A DNA stretch of 64,000 nucleotides from Actinoallomurus soli. GTDB lineage: Bacteria; Actinomycetota; Actinomycetes; Streptosporangiales; Streptosporangiaceae. The notes beneath the pieces were generated by a model. The model saw nothing but the letters and a program-made list of their open reading frames with translations. It was not told where the DNA came from and did not search any database. The translations under genes and the position numbers were made by a program. Numbering within the stretch: the first letter of the stretch is position 1; each line of letters starts with the position of its first letter. The stretch is from assembly GCF_024055715.1 (NCBI RefSeq), contig NZ_JAMXMV010000001.1, positions 1 to 64,000 of the forward strand, in the 5' to 3' direction. Shown piece after piece: positions 1 through 6,873 of the stretch.

Positions 1-90
1 GGCGGCGGGCGCCTCCCCCCCCCCCCACCTCGCTGTCGGCCCGTTCCCCTAGAGTGGCTGAATGCGGACGACCGGAACGGATCGCGCGGG
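1..90. other. Left-edge intergenic stretch with a 12-C tract
   Basis: No coding sequence is supported here. Bases 15-26 are an uninterrupted run of twelve C. A TAGAGT hexamer at 50-55 fits the actinobacterial -10 pattern TAnnnT and could start transcription of the downstream gene, but no convincing -35 is present. By the conserved gene order infB should lie just to the left, outside the window. Confidence 0.4.
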
Positions 91-399
91 GTGACCGTTG
101 TGTATGTGGGATCGCTGACTCTGGACCTGCTGCTCGGCGACGTACGCTCGCTGAAGCAGAAGCGTTCCGTCGTCCGCCCGATCGTCGCCGAGGTGCGACG
201 GCGCTTCCCGGCGGTCGCGGCGGCCGAGACCGGTCACCTCGACCTCCACCGGCGGGCGGAGATCGGTGTCGCGGTCGTGTCCGCCACGGCGGGCAACTGC
301 GTCGAGGTCCTCGAGGCCTGCGAGCGTCTCGTCGCCGGGCGGCCGGAGGTCGAGCTCCTGGCCGCCAGGCAGCGGCTCTTCAACGAAGAAGAGTCCTGA
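91..399 (+). CDS. DUF503 (YlxP-like) protein
   Basis: A 102-residue protein of the DUF503/YlxP family, small proteins usually encoded between infB and rbfA and linked by context to ribosome maturation; no biochemical activity is firmly established. Typical features are the N-terminal strand with hydrophobic residues followed by the [13 protein letters not shown] segment (about residues 21-33), then an EVGV/GVAVV-type strand in the second half. The GTG start at 91 gives the family's usual length. rbfA follows 70 bases downstream on the same strand, so the two are probably co-transcribed. Confidence 0.85.
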   Translation: MTVVYVGSLTLDLLLGDVRSLKQKRSVVRPIVAEVRRRFPAVAAAETGHLDLHRRAEIGVAVVSATAGNCVEVLEACERLVAGRPEVELLAARQRLFNEEES

Positions 400-469
400 C
401 CGGCGTTCGCGAGGCATCGGTGAGCGCACGCCCGGCCGCCTGCGGCGGCCGAACGAACATGGAGGAACT

Positions 470-952
470 GTGACCGACCCCGCGCGGGCTCGAAAGCTCG
501 CCGATCGCATTCAGCAGATCGTCGCGGAGATGCTGGAGCGGCGGATCAAGGATCCGCGGCTCGGCTTCGTCACCGTGACGGACACCCGGCTGACCAACGA
601 CCTGCGGGACGCGACGGTCTACTACACGGTGTACGGCAGCGACGCCGAGCGCGCCGACAGCGCCGCGGCGCTGGAGAGCGCCAAGGGCGTCATCCGCTCG
701 GAGGTGGGCAAGCGCACCGGTGTGCGGCACACGCCCAGCCTGACCTTCGTCCCGGACGCGTTGCCGGAGAACGCCCGGCAGATCGACGATCTGCTCGCCA
801 AGGCGCGCGCCGCCGACGAGCGGGTCGCCAAAGTGGCCGAGAACGCCCGGCCCGCCGGTGACGCCAACCCCTACCGGGAGACGCCGGTTCCGAGGGATGT
901 TGACGAAACCGACGGCGACGGTGGCGACGACGCGGGATACTCCCGGTCGTGA
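470..952 (+). CDS. rbfA: 30S ribosome-binding factor RbfA
   Basis: Ribosome-binding factor A, a cold-shock-associated maturation factor that binds free 30S subunits and helps 16S rRNA 5'-end processing. The 160-residue product has the KH-like RbfA fold: an N-terminal helix ([18 protein letters not shown]), the [12 protein letters not shown] strand around residue 25, and an [15 protein letters not shown] segment near residue 85. The C-terminal 40 residues are acidic and probably disordered. The start is GTG at 470 with GGAGGA just upstream; longer readings are not RbfA-like. The stop overlaps the next gene by 4 bases (GTGA), which suggests translational coupling. Confidence 0.93.
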   Translation: MTDPARARKLADRIQQIVAEMLERRIKDPRLGFVTVTDTRLTNDLRDATVYYTVYGSDAERADSAAALESAKGVIRSEVGKRTGVRHTPSLTFVPDALPENARQIDDLLAKARAADERVAKVAENARPAGDANPYRETPVPRDVDETDGDGGDDAGYSRS

Positions 953-1977
953 ACTCCGCGCCGGGTAAGGTCCCAGCCATCGCCGCCGACGAGTGGGCGA
1001 GGGCGGTCGACGCGATTCAGCGGACCGACGAGGTGTGCCTCGCCTGCCACATCTCCCCGGACGGCGACGCGCTGGGGTCGATGCTGGCGTTCGCGCAGGC
1101 GCTGCGCGCGCTGGGCAAGCCGTTCACGGCCTCGTTCGGCGACGCGTTCGTCGTGCCGCGGATCCTGCGGTTCCTGCCCGGCCTCGACCTGCTCACCGAC
1201 CCGGCGGACTTCCCCGCCGAGCCGGACGTGATGATCACGTTCGACGCGGCCGGCAGCGACCGCCTCGGCACGCTCGCCGCCAACGCGGGCAAGGCCGGGG
1301 AGCTGATCGTCGTGGACCACCACGCGTCGAACACCCGGTTCGGCACCACGCACCTGGTCGACCCCGGCGCGGCGGCCACCGCCGTGCTGGCCGAGCGGCT
1401 CATCGACCTGCTGGGCGTGCCGCTCACGCACGACATCGCGCTCGGCCTGTACGTCGGGCTGGTCACCGACACCGGCTCGTTCAAGTACCGCTCCACGACG
1501 CCGGAGGTCCACGCCCTCGCGCAGCGGCTGCTGGCGACGGGCATCCGGCCCGAGCGGGTCGCGCGGGAGGTGTGGGACCGCGCCCCCTTCGGCTACCTGC
1601 CCGTCCTGGCCGCCGCCCTGGGCCGGGCCCGGCTGGAGCCCGACGTCGCGAACGGCCTCGGCATGGTCTGGACGACCGTGACCCGCGCCGACCGCGCCGC
1701 CCACGGCCTCCCGTACGACCTGCTCGAAGGCGTCATCGACGTCGTCCGCCGGACCGACGAGGCGGAGGTCGCCGTCGTCTTCAAGGAGGACGACGAGGGC
1801 GCCTGGCAGGTGTCCACGCGGTCCAAGGGCCGTGTCGACGTCGGACTGGCCTGTGTGGCCCTCGGCGGCGGGGGTCACCCGACGGCCGCCGGATTCACCC
1901 TGCACGGCGACGTGGAGCCGGCCGTCGCCCGGCTGCGCGGGCTCCTGACCGAGATCGAGGTAGCGGCACGCCCATGA
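949..1977 (+). CDS. DHH-family phosphoesterase (NrnA-like nanoRNase/pAp phosphatase)
   Basis: A 342-residue DHH/DHHA1 phosphoesterase. Family members degrade short RNA oligonucleotides (nanoRNA) and dephosphorylate 3'-phosphoadenosine 5'-phosphate. The DHH domain shows [11 protein letters not shown] near residue 35, a metal-binding Asp in [10 protein letters not shown] and the signature VVDHHAS around residue 123. The C-terminal DHHA1 domain ends with the substrate loop [11 protein letters not shown]. It overlaps rbfA upstream and truB downstream by 4 bases each, the standard rbfA-nrnA-truB operon of actinobacteria. The choice of activity between nanoRNase and pAp phosphatase is inferred from the family. 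Confidence 0.9.
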   Translation: MNSAPGKVPAIAADEWARAVDAIQRTDEVCLACHISPDGDALGSMLAFAQALRALGKPFTASFGDAFVVPRILRFLPGLDLLTDPADFPAEPDVMITFDAAGSDRLGTLAANAGKAGELIVVDHHASNTRFGTTHLVDPGAAATAVLAERLIDLLGVPLTHDIALGLYVGLVTDTGSFKYRSTTPEVHALAQRLLATGIRPERVAREVWDRAPFGYLPVLAAALGRARLEPDVANGLGMVWTTVTRADRAAHGLPYDLLEGVIDVVRRTDEAEVAVVFKEDDEGAWQVSTRSKGRVDVGLACVALGGGGHPTAAGFTLHGDVEPAVARLRGLLTEIEVAARP

Positions 1978-2840
1978 ACGGACTTGTCATCGTCGACAAG
2001 CCGGCCGGCTGGACCTCCCACGACGTGGTGGGCAAGCTGCGCCGGCTGGCGGGCACCCGCCGCGTCGGGCACGCCGGAACACTCGACCCCATGGCGACCG
2101 GCGTCCTGGTCATCGGGGTGGAGAAGGCCACCCGGCTGCTCGGGCACCTGGCGCTGACCGAGAAGACCTACGAGGCGGTCATCCGCCTCGGGCAGTCCAC
2201 CAACACCGACGACGCCGAGGGCGAGCCCACCGCCGCCGCCTCCGCGGCGGAGGTGACCGAGGACGCCGTACGCAACGCCGTCGTCGACCTGACCGGGCCG
2301 ATCGAGCAGATCCCCCCGCAGGTCAGCGCCATCAAGGTGAACGGCAAGCGGGCGTACAAGCGGGCGCGGGCCGGCGAGGAGGTCGAGCTCAAGGCGCGAC
2401 CCGTCACCGTGTACGAGTTCGGGCTCGGCGAGTTCCGCCGTGAGGGCGACCTGCTCGACGTCACCGCGACGATCACCTGCTCCAGCGGCACCTACATCCG
2501 GGCGCTCGCCCGCGACCTGGGGACGGCCCTGGGAGTCGGCGGCCACCTGACCGCGCTGCGCCGCACCCGTGTCGGCCCGTACGACCTGTCGATGGCGCAC
2601 ACGGTGGAGCAGCTCACCGAGAAGCTCACCGTGCTGCCGATGGAGGAGGCCGTGGCCGCCGCGTTCCCCCGGATGAACGTCTCGGAGGACGACGCGCGCA
2701 AGGTCGCGCACGGCGGCGCGCTGGCCGCCATGGGGCTCGGCCAGGGCCCGATCGGGGTCTTCGCCCCCGACGGCACGCTGCTGGCCCTCGTCGAGGAGCA
2801 CGGCCCGGTCGCCAAGCCCCTCGCCGTCTTCGTCTCCTGA
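1974..2840 (+). CDS. truB: tRNA pseudouridine(55) synthase TruB
   Basis: TruB isomerises U55 in the T-loop of tRNAs to pseudouridine. The 288-residue protein has the family N-terminus GLVIVDKPAGWTSHDVV and the catalytic loop HAGTLDPMATGVL, with the nucleophile at about Asp38. Further motifs include the KTYE strand, the QIPPQVSAIKVNGKRAY segment and the SGTYIRALARDLG segment. The last 60 residues resemble the actinobacterial C-terminal extension (PUA-like). The ATG at 1974 overlaps the upstream stop (ATGA), so translation is likely coupled. It is the last gene of the rbfA operon; the next gene is convergent. Confidence 0.95.
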   Translation: MNGLVIVDKPAGWTSHDVVGKLRRLAGTRRVGHAGTLDPMATGVLVIGVEKATRLLGHLALTEKTYEAVIRLGQSTNTDDAEGEPTAAASAAEVTEDAVRNAVVDLTGPIEQIPPQVSAIKVNGKRAYKRARAGEEVELKARPVTVYEFGLGEFRREGDLLDVTATITCSSGTYIRALARDLGTALGVGGHLTALRRTRVGPYDLSMAHTVEQLTEKLTVLPMEEAVAAAFPRMNVSEDDARKVAHGGALAAMGLGQGPIGVFAPDGTLLALVEEHGPVAKPLAVFVS

Positions 2841-2925
2841 GCGGACGCCCGCCGGCCGGGTCCCTTGGCCGTCCGTTCCCTGAGCGGGCGTCGGTGCCTT
2901 TCGGCCGTCCCGCGCCCTGCGCCCC

Positions 2926-3465
2926 TCAGGCCCCGGTGCGGCGGCGGGCGCGGTAGGCGGCGACGTTCGTACGGTTGGCGCAGGCGTCGGAGCAGAAGCG
3001 CCGCCGTCCGCCCCGCGAGTCGTCGGCGTAGACCCGGTCGCAGTCGGCGGCGGCGCACACGCCGATCCGGTCGAGGCCGTGGTCGCACAGCAGTTCGGCG
3101 AGGTTCATCAGCGTCGTCGCGCGGACCCGGTGCGCCAGCTCCACCTCGGGCGGCGCGTAGTGGACGTGCAGCCCCAACGCGTCGTGGTCGGCCAGGTGCG
3201 GGTGCATCGGCACGTCGGACAGCAGCCCGTTGAGCAGGGCGACGGCCGCGTCGAGGCTCTCGGCCTCGAAGAAGGAGCGCAGCGTCCGTGCCCACGGCCG
3301 CAGCTCCGCCGCGGTCGCCGGGGTGAAGCTCTGCACGAAGAACCCGTGCTCGGCGAGGACCGCCCGCAGCGCCTCGTCGCCGTCGTCCCCGTCGCGGCCG
3401 GTGACCGCGTTGACGAGCGCGGCGGCCGCCCCCACGCCGTGGCTCTTGTAGCCCGTGATCCGCAT
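2926..3465 (-). CDS. CGNR zinc-finger protein (ABATE domain), probable transcription regulator
   Basis: A 179-residue protein with an N-terminal stress-responsive ABATE-type domain (about residues 10-125) and a C-terminal CGNR zinc finger. The visible ligands are Cys in IGVCAAADCDRVY and in RFCSDACANR, followed by the basic tail AAYRARRR. The family motif CGNR reads CANR here. Such proteins are thought to be ligand-responsive DNA-binding regulators, often next to transport genes. A divergent small gene begins 86 bases away, and the shared gap carries a TGTAAG-N19-CTTACA inverted repeat. A second CGNR gene lies at 26438-27022. Confidence 0.8.
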   Translation of the reverse strand: MRITGYKSHGVGAAAALVNAVTGRDGDDGDEALRAVLAEHGFFVQSFTPATAAELRPWARTLRSFFEAESLDAAVALLNGLLSDVPMHPHLADHDALGLHVHYAPPEVELAHRVRATTLMNLAELLCDHGLDRIGVCAAADCDRVYADDSRGGRRRFCSDACANRTNVAAYRARRRTGA

Positions 3466-3492
3466 TGCCGCATTTTCCCGTATGTGAGAGGC

Positions 3493-3523
3493 TGTAAGTG
3501 TCTTCTCAATCTAAAGGCTTACA
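3493..3523. promoter_or_regulatory. Inverted repeat TGTAAG-N19-CTTACA, candidate operator
   Basis: Perfect 6-base arms (3493-3498 and 3518-3523) lie in an AT-richer gap between the CGNR regulator gene and the divergent 51-residue gene. The placement suits a shared operator, possibly autoregulatory. This is an inference from position and symmetry only. Confidence 0.35.
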
Positions 3524-3550
3524 CGACGCGACGCATAGGCGGAATCCCCG

Positions 3551-3706
3551 GTGAGTGACTGCTCCACCTGCGGCTGGCCCGACTCCGACGTCTACGAGGT
3601 GCTGTCCCGGCACCTCACCTCCGAGGGCGTGGTGACCTACAGCCGGTGCGTCTGCGGCGAGATCCAGGTCCGCCTGCGCCCGTACGCCGCCGACCGCCCT
3701 CTCTAA
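3551..3706 (+). CDS. Small CxxC...CxC protein, 51 residues, unknown function
   Basis: A short gene from GTG 3551 to TAA 3704-3706. The product has CSTCGW near the N-terminus and SRCVCGEIQVR near residue 36, an arrangement typical of a compact zinc-ribbon. The tryptophan and the amphipathic middle (DSDVYEVLSRHLTS) argue for a folded protein rather than noise. Its stop codon overlaps the stop codon of the convergent membrane glycosyltransferase gene (3703-3705), leaving no intergenic DNA. It is divergent from the CGNR gene. Function is not known; a metal-binding accessory or nucleic-acid-binding role is possible. Confidence 0.55.
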   Translation: MSDCSTCGWPDSDVYEVLSRHLTSEGVVTYSRCVCGEIQVRLRPYAADRPL

Positions 3707-5100
3707 GAGAGCCGCTTCAGCTGCGGCCACAGGCGGTCCCAGGGCACACGCTGCCCCCGGCAGATCCAGATCGGCTGTCCCTGTTCCTCGTTGTCGATCC
3801 GTACGCCGTCGTCGACCCGCCCGGCGACCTGGACGTCCGACCAGTACCGGGTGAGCTGATCGCGGTCCGCCGGCACGACGATCACCGGGGCGCCGTCGTC
3901 CGCCGGCCGGCCGAGGTACCACAGGCCGTTCTGGCCGCCGTAGGCCTTCGGCAGCCCGTACGCCCCGCCGTACCGGTCGATCGCCCCGGCGACGCCATTG
4001 TCCCCGGCCAGGATCACGTATCCGGGCCGGTACACCTTCGCCACCGCCGCCGTGAGCGCCGGCCAGCCGACGGTCTCGCGGGCGTCGTAGCTGATCGCGG
4101 CCTCCGGCGTCGCGTGCAGGGTCCGCAGCGGATAGACCGGCAGCAGCACGCCGGCGGTCGTGAGCGGCACCACGCCGAACATGACCCACCGGAGCCGCCA
4201 TCGCTCGGCCGCCTGCGCGCCGGCCGCCCACAGCGCCGGATAGGCGCCCATCATGTAGTAATGCTTCCCGCCGGTGATCAGGAAGACGACCAGGAGGAGG
4301 CCGTACGCCCAGACGAACAGCCGCCACGGCCCGCGCCAGAGGCGTAACAGCCCGGCGATCCAGATCGGCGCGGTGAAGATCCCCGTGTCGATCAGCTGCC
4401 AGGGCAGGAAGCCGAGCCGGCCGCCGTCGGTGCCCTTGGCCGCGATGACCCGTCCCATCGTCACCTGCGGCCAGCCGTGCCGGGCCTGCCACCACAGTCC
4501 CGGCAGCGCGGCGAGCACGGCCACCGCCGCGCCGGCGTAGAGCAGCGGGCGCCGCAGGATCTCCCGGGGACCGGCCAGCAGCACCCCGATCAACAGTGCG
4601 GCGAGGAAGGACACGATCAGGAACTTGACCTGCAGCGCGACGGCGGCGACGAGGCCGACGCCCAGCAGCAGACGGTCGTCCCGGACCCGTACCCACCGGG
4701 CCACCAGAAACGTGACCGCCGTCCACGCCACGACGTCGAAGATGGTGGGCTGCATGAGGTGCCCGCCGAGCGCCAGGGCGGGCGTGACCGCCCAGGCCAG
4801 CGCGGCGACCGTCTGAGCGCGCGGGCCGCCGCCCATCTCCCGGGCGGTCAGCGCGGTCAGCACGACGCCCGCCATGAACGCCAGGGCCGCGGGCAGGCGC
4901 AGCAGCACCAGCGAGTTTCCGGCGACGGCCGCGTACAGCGGGACGAGCGGGGGTTGATCGGGGTACCCCCACGCGGGATGCGCGCCGACGGCGCGGAAGT
5001 AGAGTTCGTCGCGGTGATAGCCGTACCGGGCGCTCAGCGCGGTCAGGACGACGCCGGCCGCGACGCTGACGGCCAGTACGGGTCTCCAGGCGAAGGGCAT
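3703..5100 (-). CDS. GT39/ArnT-like membrane glycosyltransferase
   Basis: A 465-residue polytopic membrane protein of the dolichyl-phosphate-mannose mannosyltransferase / ArnT superfamily (GT-C fold). Such enzymes move a sugar from a polyprenyl-phosphate donor to protein or envelope lipid on the outer face of the membrane. The first periplasmic loop holds the signature YGYHRDELYF followed by HPAWGYPDQPPL; the acidic DE pair is the presumed catalytic site. About 10-12 hydrophobic segments follow, and the C-terminal 120 residues form a soluble domain. ATG 5100 (MPFAWRPV) begins directly at the first membrane segment; an upstream extension to 5238 is not membrane-like and would overlap ribF. The acceptor cannot be read from the sequence. 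Confidence 0.8.
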   Translation of the reverse strand: MPFAWRPVLAVSVAAGVVLTALSARYGYHRDELYFRAVGAHPAWGYPDQPPLVPLYAAVAGNSLVLLRLPAALAFMAGVVLTALTAREMGGGPRAQTVAALAWAVTPALALGGHLMQPTIFDVVAWTAVTFLVARWVRVRDDRLLLGVGLVAAVALQVKFLIVSFLAALLIGVLLAGPREILRRPLLYAGAAVAVLAALPGLWWQARHGWPQVTMGRVIAAKGTDGGRLGFLPWQLIDTGIFTAPIWIAGLLRLWRGPWRLFVWAYGLLLVVFLITGGKHYYMMGAYPALWAAGAQAAERWRLRWVMFGVVPLTTAGVLLPVYPLRTLHATPEAAISYDARETVGWPALTAAVAKVYRPGYVILAGDNGVAGAIDRYGGAYGLPKAYGGQNGLWYLGRPADDGAPVIVVPADRDQLTRYWSDVQVAGRVDDGVRIDNEEQGQPIWICRGQRVPWDRLWPQLKRLS

Positions 5101-5176
5101 GGCCCGATCATGAGCCGGAACCTCGCCGCTGTCACCGGTGTGGCAGGCTTTAGACGACCGCGAAAGGGGTGGACAG

Positions 5177-6145
5177 GTGCGACGCTGGCATGGCCTCGAC
5201 GAGGTTCCCGCCGACTGGGGCAGGTCCGTCGTCACCATCGGGGTGTTCGACGGGGTTCACCGAGGACACCAGCGCATCGTCGCCCGGGCCTCGGAGTTCG
5301 CCCGCGAGCTCGAGCTGCCGGCCGTGGTGATCACCTTCGATCCGCACCCGGACGAGGTCGTGCGCCCCGGCACGCACCCGCCGCTGCTGTGCTCGCCGAA
5401 GCGGCGCGCCGAGTTGCTGGCGGGCCTCGGGGCCGACGCCGTGATGATCCTGCCGTTCACGCTGGAGCTGTCGCGGATGGGACCGGACGAGTTCGTCCAG
5501 TCGGTGCTCGTCGACCGGCTGCACGCGGCCCGCGTCGTCGTGGGGGAGGACTTCCGGTTCGGCCACAAGGCGCGCGGCGACGTCGCCCTGCTGCGCGAGC
5601 TCGGCGACAAGTACGACTTCGAGGCGGAGGGCGTCCCGCTGGTCGCCAACGGCGAGCCGATCTCCTCGACGCGGATCCGCGAGCGGCTCTCCGCCGGGGA
5701 CGTCGACGGCGCGGCGCAGCTGCTCGGCCGTCCGCACCGGGTGGAGGGCGTCGTCGTACGCGGCGCGCGGCGCGGCCGTGAGCTGGGCTTCCCGACCGCC
5801 AACCTGGAGTTGCCGCCGCACACGGCCATCCCGAGCGACGGCGTGTACGCCGGCCACCTCAACTGCGCCGGTTACGGGCAGGCCCGGGGCGACGACTCGG
5901 CCGGGTTCCCGGACGCCTGCTGGCCGGCGGCGATCTCCATCGGCACGAACCCGACGTTCGAGGGGGAGGAGCGCACGGTCGAGGCGTACGCCCTGGACCG
6001 CGACGACCTCGACCTGTACGGCGAGCACGTGAGCGTCGACTTCACGGCCCGGCTGCGCGACACGCTGAAGTTCGACTCGATCGAGTCGCTGGTCGAGCAG
6101 ATGCGCCGCGACGTCGACCGCGCCCGGGAGATCACCGGTTCCTGA
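5177..6145 (+). CDS. ribF: Bifunctional riboflavin kinase / FAD synthetase RibF
   Basis: RibF phosphorylates riboflavin to FMN and adenylylates FMN to FAD. The 322-residue product has an N-terminal nucleotidyltransferase domain with GVFDGVHRGHQ (about residues 22-32), FDPHPDEV and the ISSTRIRE motif. The C-terminal flavokinase domain has GRELGFPTANLEL and DGVYAG. GTG 5177 is preceded by AAAGGGG and matches the usual N-terminus. It is divergent from the glycosyltransferase gene and leads into rpsO. The family is well defined, so the assignment is firm. Confidence 0.95.
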   Translation: MRRWHGLDEVPADWGRSVVTIGVFDGVHRGHQRIVARASEFARELELPAVVITFDPHPDEVVRPGTHPPLLCSPKRRAELLAGLGADAVMILPFTLELSRMGPDEFVQSVLVDRLHAARVVVGEDFRFGHKARGDVALLRELGDKYDFEAEGVPLVANGEPISSTRIRERLSAGDVDGAAQLLGRPHRVEGVVVRGARRGRELGFPTANLELPPHTAIPSDGVYAGHLNCAGYGQARGDDSAGFPDACWPAAISIGTNPTFEGEERTVEAYALDRDDLDLYGEHVSVDFTARLRDTLKFDSIESLVEQMRRDVDRAREITGS

Positions 6146-6201
6146 CGGGACGGGGGCCGGGGGCCGGGGGAACATCCCGGCGTACGCCCGCGTTAGCGTG
6201 A

Positions 6202-6233
6202 TTGACGGGCTGCCCGGCATGACGTGGTACCGT
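6202..6233 (+). promoter_or_regulatory. Possible rpsO promoter
   Basis: TTGACG at 6202-6207 and TACCGT at 6228-6233 resemble actinobacterial -35 and -10 boxes, although the 20-base spacing is longer than ideal. Transcription from here would give rpsO a leader of about 150 bases, matching the structured region just downstream. Confidence 0.4.
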
Positions 6234-6315
6234 GATTTGCCGCTGGGGAAGTGACCGGTAGTAGTCGGCTGCCCCGCGCAGGGCGAGACGGCTCTACCCG
6301 AGTCGCCGCCCCTCC

Positions 6316-6373
6316 ACCCGGGAGACTGTGGGTACGCATGGTTCCCGGGTGTGTCCCACACGATCGCGTACCC
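6316..6373 (+). ncRNA. Structured rpsO leader, candidate S15 autoregulatory element
   Basis: Two perfect 8-base complementary pairs interleave: 6316-6323 (ACCCGGGA) with 6343-6350 (TCCCGGGT), and 6330-6337 (GGGTACGC) with 6366-6373 (GCGTACCC). If both form, they make an H-type pseudoknot; otherwise they are alternative folds. A small hairpin GTGTG-TCC-CACAC (6349-6361) competes with both. The element ends about 8 bases before the GAAGGAG ribosome-binding site. S15 is known to repress its own mRNA through diverse leader RNAs in several phyla, and an equivalent role here is inferred. Confidence 0.6.
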
Positions 6374-6390
6374 GAACGAGAAGGAGAGCC

Positions 6391-6660
6391 GTGTCGCTGG
6401 ACACCGCCACCAAGAAGCAGATCATGACCGAGTACGCCACCGTCGAGGGTGACACCGGGTCGCCCGAGGTCCAGGTCGCGCTGCTCACCAAGCGGATCAA
6501 CGAGCTCACCGAGCACCTGAAGACCCACAAGCACGACCACCACAGCCGTCGTGGCCTGCTTCTGATGGTCGGCCGCCGCCGCCGTCTTCTGGGATATCTG
6601 CAGAAGAAGGACATCAACCGGTACCGGCAGCTGATCGAGCGTCTCGGCCTCCGCCGATAA
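6391..6660 (+). CDS. rpsO: 30S ribosomal protein S15
   Basis: Primary-binding small-subunit protein S15, which binds the 16S rRNA central domain. The 89-residue length and the sequence are canonical: [14 protein letters not shown] around residue 22, the [12 protein letters not shown] rRNA-binding segment near residue 45, and the LIERLGLRR terminus. The start is GTG 6391, seven bases after AAGGAG. It is followed by a strong hairpin and then pnp, the near-universal rpsO-pnp pairing. Confidence 0.98.
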   Translation: MSLDTATKKQIMTEYATVEGDTGSPEVQVALLTKRINELTEHLKTHKHDHHSRRGLLLMVGRRRRLLGYLQKKDINRYRQLIERLGLRR

Positions 6661-6667
6661 CGTCCGG

Positions 6668-6693
6668 GAGGGAGCGGCGCATGCCGCTCCCTC
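6668..6693 (+). terminator. rpsO-pnp intergenic hairpin
   Basis: A perfect 11-bp stem (6668-6678 with 6683-6693) with a GCAT loop follows the rpsO stop by a few bases and is trailed by a short T-rich stretch. It can act as a partial terminator. In related genomes the rpsO-pnp gap is also a site of RNase III-type processing, so a processing role is possible. Confidence 0.75.
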
Positions 6694-6745
6694 TCTTCGT
6701 ATAACTCAACAGAACCCGCGGCCTGCCCCGTACGGTGCGCCGGGC

Positions 6746-6804
6746 GCCGGTCCTCGGTAGTGGCCCTCGGATCACGGATCCGACGGCTTCGATCGAAGAC
6801 CGGC
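6746..6804 (+). ncRNA. pnp leader secondary structure
   Basis: GCCGGTC (6746-6752) pairs perfectly with GACCGGC (6798-6804) and encloses further local structure, including the palindrome CTTCGATCGAAG just before the right arm. It lies in the leader about 70 bases upstream of the pnp start. PNPase autocontrol through a double-stranded leader is known in other bacteria; here it is inferred from position. Confidence 0.45.
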
Positions 6805-6873
6805 ACCTCTTACCAGAGCGCCGCACCTCCGGGTACGCGTGCGGGTTCGCCCAACCCGAGGAGGTTTCACATC

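Noticed and set aside
5101-5238. 46-residue N-terminal extension of the glycosyltransferase
   Set aside because: Polar, Pro/Cys/Arg-rich sequence that overlaps the 5' end of ribF on the other strand; the membrane protein naturally begins at MPFAWRPV.
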